Assembly: GCA_024275615.1 (NCBI GenBank)
Contig: JAJRYU010000417.1
Location: forward strand, 1 to 26,298
Length of the DNA stretch: 26,298 nucleotides
Direction: 5' to 3'
Source: Planctomycetota bacterium
Lineage (GTDB): Bacteria > Planctomycetota > GCA-002687715 > DRQF01
The position numbers were made by a program, and so were the translations under genes. Below are positions 1 through 6,663 of the stretch, in pieces. The notes under the pieces were generated by a model, which made no database searches, was not told where the DNA came from, and saw only the letters and a program-made list of their open reading frames with translations. Each line of letters opens with the position of its first letter. Position 1 is the first letter of the stretch.

Positions 1-1
1 A

Positions 2-295
2 ACAGTCTACAAGAGTGTGGCCAAGACAGAAAATGTCATCGTCTGCGCCGAAGACCGCGCTTTCGCCGGTTTCGTGCGTTCGATCCAAGGCCATGTCGTA
101 GAGCGCTTCCCAGGTGTCCCCACCCGAGCTTTGGGACAAAAGAACATCCCCGGAATCGCCCAATGCCATAAGCTAGAAGATGCTACTGTGCTCTCGGCAG
201 CAGACATTGAAGAAGCTGCCCGCGACATCATCACGCGAAAAAACAGTAATCGAGGTGGATTCGCATGGATCCCATCTCGCTATTATCGAGCATAG
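2..295 (+). CDS. 2-oxoacid dehydrogenase E1-beta-like protein, C-terminal fragment
   Basis: This is the 3' end of a gene that begins outside the window. The frame is open from base 2, so the GTG at 17 is probably not the real start. The roughly 97 visible residues look like the C-terminal transketolase domain of the beta subunit of pyruvate or branched-chain 2-oxoacid dehydrogenase. I see a SVAKTENVIVCAEDRAFAGF stretch (compare the family's SVKKTGRxxVVxEDxxxGGF), then a PTRALGQKNIPGIAQCHKLE segment in the place of the usual V-R-V-G-G-x-D-x-P-x-P region, and a final LSAADIEEAARDII helix. The tail after that, ending in RYYRA, is unusual. The gene stops 3 bases before panB, so the two are probably co-transcribed. 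If the enzyme is the branched-chain type, its substrate 3-methyl-2-oxobutanoate is also the PanB substrate. The family call is from memory and moderately sure; the subtype is not determinable. Confidence 0.6.
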   Translation, partial: TVYKSVAKTENVIVCAEDRAFAGFVRSIQGHVVERFPGVPTRALGQKNIPGIAQCHKLEDATVLSAADIEEAARDIITRKNSNRGGFAWIPSRYYRA

Positions 296-298
296 AAC

Positions 299-1126
299 AT
301 GGCAAAACGACCCACGATTCACGATCTTAGGCGCATGAAGCAACGCGGGGAGAAAATCCCCATGATCACTTGCTACGACTATACATCTGCCAAGATTCTG
401 GACAGTGTTGGCACCCCCATGCTCTTGGTCGGAGATTCCTTGGGCATGGTTGTGCAGGGGCACGACTCCACCCTTCGTGTGACTTTGGACATGATGATCC
501 ATCATTGCCAAGCTGTCTCGCAAGGGGCCAAGAATGCCATGATCGTGATTGACCTGCCCTTCGCCACATACTCAAGTTCAGACTTGCCCTTGTCATTGAA
601 GTCTGCAGGTCGGGCCATCGCTGAAGGTGGCGCACACGCCGTTAAAGTCGAAGGTGGTCGACGAATGGCGGAAGTCGTTGGCACTCTGGTCGCTTCAGGA
701 ATCCCGGTCATGGGGCATATCGGCCTGACACCCCAATCTATCCACATGATTGGTGGGTTCCGAGTTCAGGGCCAAACCCAAGAAGCCGCGGAACGCCTCA
801 TGGCTGCGGCCTTGGCACTGGAACACGCCGGAGCTTTTGCCATTGTGCTCGAATTGGTTCCAGCTCCCCTGGCGAAACAGATTTCTGAGGCACTCACGAT
901 CCCGACAATCGGCATCGGAGCTGGTGCTGGTTGCGATGGCCAAGTGCAAGTCTTTCACGACATTATGGGCATGTACGAAGATTTCTTGCCCAAACACGCC
1001 AAGCGCTATGCCAAAGTCGCCGACGTCATTCGAGACGCCGCGCGCACCTACGTTGAAGAAGTCCGGGACGGAACATTCCCCGCCGATGAGCACAGTTACA
1101 TGAAGTCAAGAGAGTTCAGTGACTGA
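299..1126 (+). CDS. panB: 3-methyl-2-oxobutanoate hydroxymethyltransferase (ketopantoate hydroxymethyltransferase)
   Basis: PanB transfers a hydroxymethyl group from 5,10-methylene-tetrahydrofolate to 3-methyl-2-oxobutanoate, giving ketopantoate, the first committed step of pantothenate and coenzyme A synthesis; it is a cytosolic Mg-dependent TIM-barrel enzyme. The 275-residue length is normal for the family. Recognisable blocks are KIPMITCYDYTSA near 20-31, LLVGDSLGMVVQGHDST at 42-58, DLPF at 85-88, VKVEGG at 115-120, GHIGLTPQS near 139-147 and LELVPA at 184-189. Expected metal ligands D46, D85 and E118, the substrate lysine K116 and the catalytic E185 are all present. The ATG at 299 lies 3 bases after the preceding gene and begins the conserved N-terminus, although the ribosome site is weak (GAG about 8 bases upstream). 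A perfect hairpin overlaps the stop codon. I see no panC or panD in the window. Confidence 0.97.
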   Translation: MAKRPTIHDLRRMKQRGEKIPMITCYDYTSAKILDSVGTPMLLVGDSLGMVVQGHDSTLRVTLDMMIHHCQAVSQGAKNAMIVIDLPFATYSSSDLPLSLKSAGRAIAEGGAHAVKVEGGRRMAEVVGTLVASGIPVMGHIGLTPQSIHMIGGFRVQGQTQEAAERLMAAALALEHAGAFAIVLELVPAPLAKQISEALTIPTIGIGAGAGCDGQVQVFHDIMGMYEDFLPKHAKRYAKVADVIRDAARTYVEEVRDGTFPADEHSYMKSREFSD

Positions 1127-1141
1127 GAAATAGTCTCAGTC
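1121..1141 (+). terminator. Hairpin overlapping the panB stop codon
   Basis: GACTGAGA at 1121-1128 and TCTCAGTC at 1134-1141 form a perfect 8-bp stem with a 5-base loop (AATAG), and the panB TGA at 1124-1126 lies in the left arm. No T-run follows on either strand, so this is not a textbook intrinsic terminator. Its place between two convergent genes (panB and the minus-strand gene ending at 1154) suggests a bidirectional end or RNA 3'-end stabiliser. Confidence 0.5.
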
Positions 1142-1153
1142 GATCGAGAACTT

Positions 1154-2893
1154 CTAGTCAATAGTCAATAGGACTGCGTTAGTCACTTCAACCACACCTG
1201 GCGCGATCTCCACCAAACCCTGAAGCGTCCACGAAAGCGGGAAGTTGATTCCCGGAAGTAGGACGCTCCACGGGGTTGGCGTTGCCTGCACCAAAGAAGG
1301 GCAAAGAGACGAACCCGCGGCATCCGCGAAGGTGAACAAGTTGGGTTGCAAACTGGGTGCAGCATCACAGGGAAGAACCATCATCCGTCCGACGTTGCCA
1401 GGCACGTCAAATCCGGAAGTCGCGAGAGGAATGCCAAGCATGCCGTAGATCACAAAAGGCGCTGGTGTCACTCGATTAGGTGGCTGCACTAAGGACACCG
1501 CAAAAGGTGATCCCAAGGACACACGGACATGATGGCGTTTCCAGCCCCCACCTTGGCCATTAATCCGCAGCAAAGGTGCTGGATTGGCTCCCCCCGAGGC
1601 GCCAACATTTCCCCGTGGCAAAACACCATAAAGTCCACGGCCAAAACTGAAGCTACGAACTTGCCCTGAAAAGATTCCATTGGGTGAAGCTCCACTGGCA
1701 CCAAAGTAGAACTCACCATACTTGTCGGCGCCAAATCCGCGGCTCGCAGCGACGCTTTTGCCAACATTCTCGAACACGCCAGATCCGTGGAACTCAAAGA
1801 TCGTCCGGTTCAAAGGAACATCGATGACCTCGACACGCCCACTAACAACTTCACCCCAAGAGGGAGAACCAACGGCAAGGTCGGTGGTTCCACTTTGATC
1901 GATATCACCCAGATTGCACAGGACAGCACCAAAGCGCTCTCCCGATTCCACTCCAACAAAACCGGCAAGCTCTCTTCCTTGCGTTGAACCAAAGATGGAC
2001 ACAAGGCCGCAGTCCACACCGGGCCCTTCGTCCATTCCCGGTGCTCCGACAACAATGTCATCAAGGCCGTCGTCATCAACATCGGAGCAAGAAGCAACGG
2101 CTGAACCGAAAAGTGACTCAGCCTCAACGCCTTGCAACAGCAACAAAGTGGCGAAACTCGATCCAGAGAGGAGTTGCACTTCACCCGTGCCACCAAAAAA
2201 TGTTGTCATTGGCGGTTGGTTGCCTCCTGGAGCGCCAACAATGACATCACGAACAAAGTCGCCATTCACATCCTTGATCCAGGCCAATGAAAAACCGAAG
2301 TTCTCAGCGAGTTGGTTGCCCCTTGCTGACAAAAGCAAAAGTTGGGTCTGGCCGTCGAAAAGAGAAACCTCGCCGGCATCGGTCACCGGTAGATCCCGTC
2401 CCGGACTACCAACAACAAGATCCAGCAAACGGTCACCTGTCAAGTCAACAGCGAGGAGACTAAAGCCGAAACGATCACCGGCTGTACCCCCAAGCAGCGT
2501 GGCAAAGGGAATGCCGGTAGCCCCGGAAAAGAAAATGACCCGCCCCGCTCCGGCTGGGTTCGAAAATGACGGGGCGCCAACAGCGATATCCGGCACCTGG
2601 TCGCCATCGATGTCACCCATACTTGCCAACGCATAGCCAAAATCTTCATTTGGCAACCCGGTCAACGAGAAGGCAAGCCGACCGGATGAACCATCCGTCA
2701 CGTCCACGCGACCATTACCAGTGCCAATCGCCAATTCAGGTGCTAAATCACCGTTGAGGTCACCGACTTCAACCATGGACGAACCGAATCGCTCTAACGG
2801 CGCAGTGCCTGGCAAGACGTGAAGTGGGACTTGAGCTCTCAGGCTGAGAATCAAGCTCGAAGAAATAAGTAGAAACAAGAGCTTGGCTATCAT
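1154..2893 (-). CDS. Secreted FG-GAP (integrin-alpha-like) beta-propeller protein
   Basis: Predicted exported protein of 579 residues. I start it at the ATG at 2893 because a clear signal peptide follows (MIAKLLFLLISSSLILSL, then RAQ) and a purine-rich AAAAGGCGGA lies just upstream; the longer frame beginning at 2998 overlaps the neighbouring coding region. The first 400 or so residues hold about seven FG-GAP repeats with calcium-binding D-x-(N/D)-x-D-x-x-x-D motifs followed by hydrophobic-VG(A/S)P, for example DIDGDQVPDIAVGAP, DVNGDFVRDVIVGAP and DVDDDGLDDIVVGAP. The sixth (DIDQSGTTDLAVGSP) is slightly degenerate and the seventh lacks the motif. Such repeats build a beta-propeller. The last 150 or so residues form a separate beta-rich module ending TLQGLVEIAPGVVEVTNAV, which I recall as common at the C-terminus of many Planctomycetota secreted proteins. 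No catalytic residues are apparent; a cell-surface or adhesive role is inference. Confidence 0.88.
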   Translation of the reverse strand: MIAKLLFLLISSSLILSLRAQVPLHVLPGTAPLERFGSSMVEVGDLNGDLAPELAIGTGNGRVDVTDGSSGRLAFSLTGLPNEDFGYALASMGDIDGDQVPDIAVGAPSFSNPAGAGRVIFFSGATGIPFATLLGGTAGDRFGFSLLAVDLTGDRLLDLVVGSPGRDLPVTDAGEVSLFDGQTQLLLLSARGNQLAENFGFSLAWIKDVNGDFVRDVIVGAPGGNQPPMTTFFGGTGEVQLLSGSSFATLLLLQGVEAESLFGSAVASCSDVDDDGLDDIVVGAPGMDEGPGVDCGLVSIFGSTQGRELAGFVGVESGERFGAVLCNLGDIDQSGTTDLAVGSPSWGEVVSGRVEVIDVPLNRTIFEFHGSGVFENVGKSVAASRGFGADKYGEFYFGASGASPNGIFSGQVRSFSFGRGLYGVLPRGNVGASGGANPAPLLRINGQGGGWKRHHVRVSLGSPFAVSLVQPPNRVTPAPFVIYGMLGIPLATSGFDVPGNVGRMMVLPCDAAPSLQPNLFTFADAAGSSLCPSLVQATPTPWSVLLPGINFPLSWTLQGLVEIAPGVVEVTNAVLLTID

Positions 2894-2972
2894 GAGTCCG
2901 CCTTTTCGCAAAGCCGTGGTGAGTCGCAGGCGGCAACCCAACCAGTGCTGGGTTGCCAGTGGTAGAATGGAA

Positions 2973-3995
2973 TTAGCGAGGCACAACAAATTGATCAAAG
3001 CAGGTGTGCCCTGCCAGGTCTCGAATCCAAACGCCAGCGACGATATTCAGGTTCAGGCCAACAACAGGAATCTTGGTTCGAAAGTCAATACTAAATGCGT
3101 CGACAAAGAAAACATCATAGACCTGCAACAACTCCGCGGGAGTGAAGTTGGCAAGATTGGCAGACCCCATGAAACTCAGTCCATCAAGATCCATAACACC
3201 GTCTGGGTCGGAGAATGTCAGATGAACATACCCCTGGGCATCCACGGAAAAACCACAAGTCGGCGTTCCAGCGTTTGAGTTTGCTGCCGTGTTGAGCGCC
3301 GCAACCGCATCGATGTCTGCGCTGCTAGTCGAGTCCCAAATCAAGGTGCCGCTAGCGTCAGTGTCGACACCTCCTTCGACGTCGATCATCTTGACGAAAT
3401 TAATGTTGTTCAAGTCGACAACGCCAGACAGAACACTGGGGTGATTGGCGAGGTCATCTAAGTCGAATGCATCACCACCAGAGTACACGGGATTCAAAGG
3501 GTCGATCGTATTGAATAGGGGATTAGCGATCACAGGCATCCCACCAGCCAAGTTGATACTGCTGCCATAGGGAAATGTCGTGAAGCTCCCGAACGGACCT
3601 TGGACACCTTGATAGATGCTCGGAAATCGAGCGAAGTTGAGTCCATCGGTTGACACTTCAACGAAAGCAAGTTCAGTGAAGATGAATCCCGGAGGAAACT
3701 CGAAGCCGTTTTCGAAGACGGTGAAATCAACGCCGGGACCATTCACGATTGCTGCATTGAAACCAACAGTGACGTTGCCTTGGACTCCCAGTGTCAAGAC
3801 ATCCAAAGACCCATTGTTGAATCCAGCTCCGGAAGGTGCTCCTAGGATGTTTGATTGCGTAAAAATGCCACTCCCGGTGCCTTGATTGAATTGCAGGACC
3901 GTGGAAGCGTATTGAGCATGAACAGAAGTCTGGCAGAAAAAAACCAGAATCAGCGCCAAGATTGTGGCGCTCAAGATAGATTTGAGATGAAACAT
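2973..3995 (-). CDS. Secreted cell-surface protein with FTVFEN-type beta domain
   Basis: Predicted exported protein of 340 residues from the ATG at 3995; a second ATG at 4004 would add three residues, and the open frame back to 4112 is not needed. The N-terminus MFHLKSILSATILALILVFF followed by CQTSVHAQ is a clear signal peptide with a V-H-A-Q cleavage site. The mature part contains VDFTVFENGFEF and LAFVEVSTDGLNFARFP, a pattern I recall from bacterial 'cell surface protein' entries in Planctomycetota and other lineages, thought to be beta-sandwich domains. A segment FDLDDLANHP plus VVDLNNINFVKMIDVEGG belongs to the same fold. There is no visible PEP-CTERM or LPXTG anchor. The gene lies 79 bases upstream of the FG-GAP gene on the same strand, so both may be made together. 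No enzymatic function can be assigned. Confidence 0.82.
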   Translation of the reverse strand: MFHLKSILSATILALILVFFCQTSVHAQYASTVLQFNQGTGSGIFTQSNILGAPSGAGFNNGSLDVLTLGVQGNVTVGFNAAIVNGPGVDFTVFENGFEFPPGFIFTELAFVEVSTDGLNFARFPSIYQGVQGPFGSFTTFPYGSSINLAGGMPVIANPLFNTIDPLNPVYSGGDAFDLDDLANHPSVLSGVVDLNNINFVKMIDVEGGVDTDASGTLIWDSTSSADIDAVAALNTAANSNAGTPTCGFSVDAQGYVHLTFSDPDGVMDLDGLSFMGSANLANFTPAELLQVYDVFFVDAFSIDFRTKIPVVGLNLNIVAGVWIRDLAGHTCFDQFVVPR

Positions 3996-4515
3996 GTAGA
4001 CCATTTCCCACGCAGCACGGTCTCGCGCCGGCTTGCATGACTTGGTCTTCGAGATCAGGGCAGAATCAAATCGAACTGAAAGGAACACCCGCCGTGTGCG
4101 GATTGATCCCACGTGCCTTTGAACCCGAAGACAACCGTGAAAACATTACTCGCGGCCAGGTATTCTGGCTCGTGGATCAATCGCCATCTGCGCCTTCCCA
4201 CCTCAAAGAGGCAGTGGCCAAGTGCAGATGTTGTCACCACTTACAGCGGCGGGACCACGGTGGATTTGCACCACACTTCCCTGTTCCGCGAGTCAAAAAT
4301 GAAGTCGGAGCAACCGAGAAACGCATGCGCCCTCGAAACGACAACTTCCAACGATTGTCAATGTGCCCCTTCAGAAGACAAAGATCAAGGGCCGTTCTGT
4401 CACCAATCAGCAATTGGCCGCAAGGTCCCGTTTCCTGTGACTTCAGAGAGAAAAAACATCTTTCTATATTCTCTTCAGCGCTCCATCCCCCGGGCCCGTC
4501 TCTATCTTGGAAGTC
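3996..4515. other. Gene-free divergent region before the ECF sigma operon
   Basis: About 520 bases between the starts of the secreted protein (minus) and the sigma factor (plus). Several overlapping frames are open here on both strands, but none has a good ribosome site, a recognisable motif or a boundary compatible with its neighbours, so I call no gene. A possible promoter for the sigma operon lies near the right end. I found no hairpin of note, repeat or RNA gene by eye. Confidence 0.5.
4442..4470 (+). promoter_or_regulatory. Possible vegetative-type promoter of the ECF sigma operon
   Basis: TATATT at 4465-4470 is a good -10 match, with TTCAGA at 4442-4447 as a poor -35 at a 17-base spacing. 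It would start transcription near 4477, giving a leader of about 40 bases before the ATG at 4516. If the operon is autoregulated by its own sigma factor, the real promoter would look different, so this is only a candidate. Confidence 0.3.
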
Positions 4516-5109
4516 ATGAAAAACAAGCAACCAGACAATCCCAGGACTGACAACAACGACGTTGTTTTGAGAGCGCGCTTGGGAGATGCCCAAGCCATGG
4601 ATTCTTGGCTCAGAAGAGACCATCCCTCGGTTTTCCGAATTTGTCTTGGCTTCCTCGGTGACTACGCCGCGGCGGAGGACTTGGCGCAAGAGGCAATGGT
4701 AAAACTCATGGATCGACTTGACAGTTGGAATGCCAGCAAGAGTTTCAGAGCTTGGCGTAACACAGTGGTGGCCAACCTATGCCGCGACCGCTTACGAATC
4801 AGAAAACATGCCACCTTTGAGCCCCTCAATTCGACAAGAGAACAGCGGACACCAGCGCATTCTGGGCCCAATCGAGACGCCGAATCGAACGAGCTCAAGG
4901 TTATTCTCATAGATGCACTTGGCAACCTCTCCCCTCGAGAGCGTGAAGTCTTTGTACTTCGAGATTTGGAAGGCATCCCAACTGCGGAAGTCGCCATCAC
5001 TTTGGCAGTAACAGAAAGTAGTGTCCGTTCGATTTTGACTCTGGCACGCCGCCGCTTGCGTGACTTGCTTTCGAGGCGTCTTGATCTCGATGAAGGGAAA
5101 CTCGCATGA
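4516..5109 (+). CDS. ECF (sigma-70 family) RNA polymerase sigma factor
   Basis: A 197-residue extracytoplasmic-function sigma factor. Region 2 lies near residues 25-90: the stretch LGDYAAAEDLAQEAMVKLMD is the typical D-A-E-D-x-x-Q-E-x-F/M helix, followed by FRAWRNTVVANLCRDRLR, the -10 recognition helix. Region 4 lies near 125-180: ALGNLSPREREVFVLRDLEG, then the helix-turn-helix IPTAEVAITLAVTESSVRSI and LARRRLRDLL. Region 3 is absent, as in all ECF factors. I chose the ATG at 4516 because TTGGAAG lies just upstream; a TTG at 4507 is in frame but less likely. The stop overlaps the next start in ATGA, so the putative anti-sigma protein is translationally coupled. Target promoters are not identifiable from this sequence; the subgroup is unknown, possibly a Planctomycetota-specific one. 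Confidence 0.95.
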   Translation: MKNKQPDNPRTDNNDVVLRARLGDAQAMDSWLRRDHPSVFRICLGFLGDYAAAEDLAQEAMVKLMDRLDSWNASKSFRAWRNTVVANLCRDRLRIRKHATFEPLNSTREQRTPAHSGPNRDAESNELKVILIDALGNLSPREREVFVLRDLEGIPTAEVAITLAVTESSVRSILTLARRRLRDLLSRRLDLDEGKLA

Positions 5110-5582
5110 GCAGCAAACGTGATGATCTCTTCGACGAACTTTCGAGTTCTTGGAAGACACAAGACACACCACCATTTGAAGATGCTGAAGATCTTCCTGG
5201 GGACGCGACGACTCGTGCTGTCGTCGATCTGCTGCGGCAGGCATGGGATGAGATTGAAGCGCCCGGTTTTGTCTCGTCACACGATCGCAAGCCGTTCGTT
5301 CGCCATTGGCGAGAATCGGCAGCTCTAATTGCGGCATCCATCCTCGCAGCCATGACTATTTGGTCTTTTTCCACCAATGGATCCGCAAAGTTAGAAGATC
5401 ATGAAGGACGAACCATTTCGGAAATCACAACAACAGACAAAGTGGAAGTTGCGGCATCCGGGGCCATAACGACCACTGTTTTGGAGCAAGGCGGACTCTT
5501 GCTCAAGAATGGACGAGTACGGCTCATTCTCGTTCAACCCATTGCCATGGATGAGCCGGCGATTTTGGAGAATGAAAAATGA
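5106..5582 (+). CDS. Single-pass membrane protein, putative anti-sigma factor
   Basis: A 158-residue protein with an acidic N-terminal half, one hydrophobic span near residues 71-88 (SAALIAASILAAMTIWSF) preceded by basic residues, and a C-terminal half of about 70 residues expected outside the membrane. This N-in topology and size, and its position directly after an ECF sigma gene with an ATGA overlap, are typical of membrane anti-sigma factors. It lacks the H-x3-C-x2-C zinc motif of the ZAS class, and the N-terminal segment WKTQDTPPFEDAEDLPGDAT has no fold I recognise. Its own stop overlaps the next start in ATGA. Function is inferred from context only; it could instead be a structural partner of the exported protein that follows. 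Confidence 0.75.
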   Translation: MSSKRDDLFDELSSSWKTQDTPPFEDAEDLPGDATTRAVVDLLRQAWDEIEAPGFVSSHDRKPFVRHWRESAALIAASILAAMTIWSFSTNGSAKLEDHEGRTISEITTTDKVEVAASGAITTTVLEQGGLLLKNGRVRLILVQPIAMDEPAILENEK

Positions 5583-6592
5583 AGACGACCTTGCTTACTC
5601 TTGTCTTGGCAGCACTCATCTTGACGCCTGCTTTTTGCCAAGAAGAAACCACCCCAACGAAAAAATCACAGAGGAACTCCCGCGTCAACATTGACGAATC
5701 CGCAATAAAACTTGAGTTCGTTGCTATTACAAATATCCGTCGTCTGCGAGAGATCAACAGAGTATTGCAACAGCTGCACGGACGCTCAATTCGGGTCATG
5801 AGCGAAGATGGATCCTATCGTTACGCGCATAATCTACAGAGTTTCGGCAACTCAATCATCCTCTACGACGAGGCCAACATGGTCGCGAAAATGAAGTCAC
5901 CTCTTGCGCGCCTGGACGTTGCAGAGCAAACAACTCATCGATTCAAGCGATCCTTAGCGGTCAAAGAATACAAGGTGCGATTCATAACCATCGGCGACGC
6001 TGAAAGTGCACTTCGTTCTTTTCGGCGTCGGATTGACGTAAGCACTTCTGCTTCACAACAATCCGAACAGAACATCACCTTGGTCTATAATCGCGGCATA
6101 GTGGTCATGCGCGACACCAACGACCACATCGAAAAGATGCTTGCAGTCTTGCAGAGAATCGATCAACCCAAGGCTCAATTCATGATTTCCTGCCAGTTGA
6201 TCCAAGGAGCCCAAGACGAAGTGGGTGACCGGTTGGACAAACTCATCCCCAATGAACTGCGGCAAATGTCACCCTATAAACACTTTCGCTCCGTCGCTTC
6301 GGGTGTCATTCGGGTTTCCGCTGGGGGCAGACAACCGATTTCCTTGTCCATGAATGGCGCTGATGGTGTGACTGCGCGCTTGAGCTTTCAGCCCACTAGT
6401 TACGATGCCGAAGGTGGTAGTCTCGCCTTGGACAATATCGTTCTGAAGTTCACCAAAGCGATTGCGAATAGCCCACCATCTGGGCAGTCATTTTCGACTT
6501 CAACATCGATCAAGAACAACGACTATGTGGTGATTGGTGCCTTCGGCGATAACCCAGTCTTCGCCGTCTTGCAGTTGATTCCCCTCAAGTAA
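5579..6592 (+). CDS. Exported protein with secretin N-domain-like repeats
   Basis: A 337-residue protein with a Sec signal peptide (MKTTLLTLVLAALILTPAFC, then QEE). The last signal residues do not make a proper lipobox. Residues about 110-190 look like a secretin N1-type domain: EYKVRFITIGDAESALRSF, then ITLVYNRGIVVMRDTNDHIEKM and LAVLQRIDQPKAQFMISCQL, which matches the usual 'nxLiixdxxxxixxixxlixxLD' pattern. The region before it (45-105) may be a further repeat of that fold. The C-terminal 140 residues are beta-rich and end with TSTSIKNNDYVVIGA, reminiscent of the end of secretin beta domains, yet the protein is far too short for a complete secretin pore. It is the last gene of the coupled sigma operon, and a strong terminator follows. 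The role is unknown; a periplasmic sensor or envelope component is possible. Confidence 0.75.
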   Translation: MKTTLLTLVLAALILTPAFCQEETTPTKKSQRNSRVNIDESAIKLEFVAITNIRRLREINRVLQQLHGRSIRVMSEDGSYRYAHNLQSFGNSIILYDEANMVAKMKSPLARLDVAEQTTHRFKRSLAVKEYKVRFITIGDAESALRSFRRRIDVSTSASQQSEQNITLVYNRGIVVMRDTNDHIEKMLAVLQRIDQPKAQFMISCQLIQGAQDEVGDRLDKLIPNELRQMSPYKHFRSVASGVIRVSAGGRQPISLSMNGADGVTARLSFQPTSYDAEGGSLALDNIVLKFTKAIANSPPSGQSFSTSTSIKNNDYVVIGAFGDNPVFAVLQLIPLK

Positions 6593-6611
6593 GAAGGTCT
6601 GACACGCCAAG

Positions 6612-6663
6612 GAGCTGAAAGTCTGTAGAACTGCTAGGGCAGAGACAGGCTTTCGGCTCTTTT
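6612..6663 (+). terminator. Strong intrinsic terminator of the ECF sigma operon
   Basis: The arms at 6612-6626 (GAGCTGAAAGTCTGT) and 6645-6659 (ACAGGCTTTCGGCTC) pair over 15 bp with two G-U wobbles, and a small inner CTGC-TAGG-GCAG stem sits in the loop. TTTT at 6660-6663 follows directly. The T-run meets the stop codon of the convergent kinase gene. On the minus strand there is no T-run after the hairpin. Confidence 0.85.

Noticed and set aside
1154..1180. Short tandem AGTCAAT-AGTCAAT near the FG-GAP gene end
   Set aside because: Two copies of seven bases at the end of a coding sequence; too small to be meaningful.
1914..2636. 240-codon plus-strand open frame opposite the FG-GAP gene
   Set aside because: It is rich in S, P and T, has no motif or ribosome site, and lies wholly opposite a gene with clear repeats and signal peptide.
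4037..4689. Several open frames on both strands between the secreted protein and the sigma factor
   Set aside because: No recognisable motif or good ribosome site, mutual overlap, and one (4234-4689) runs into the certain sigma-factor gene.
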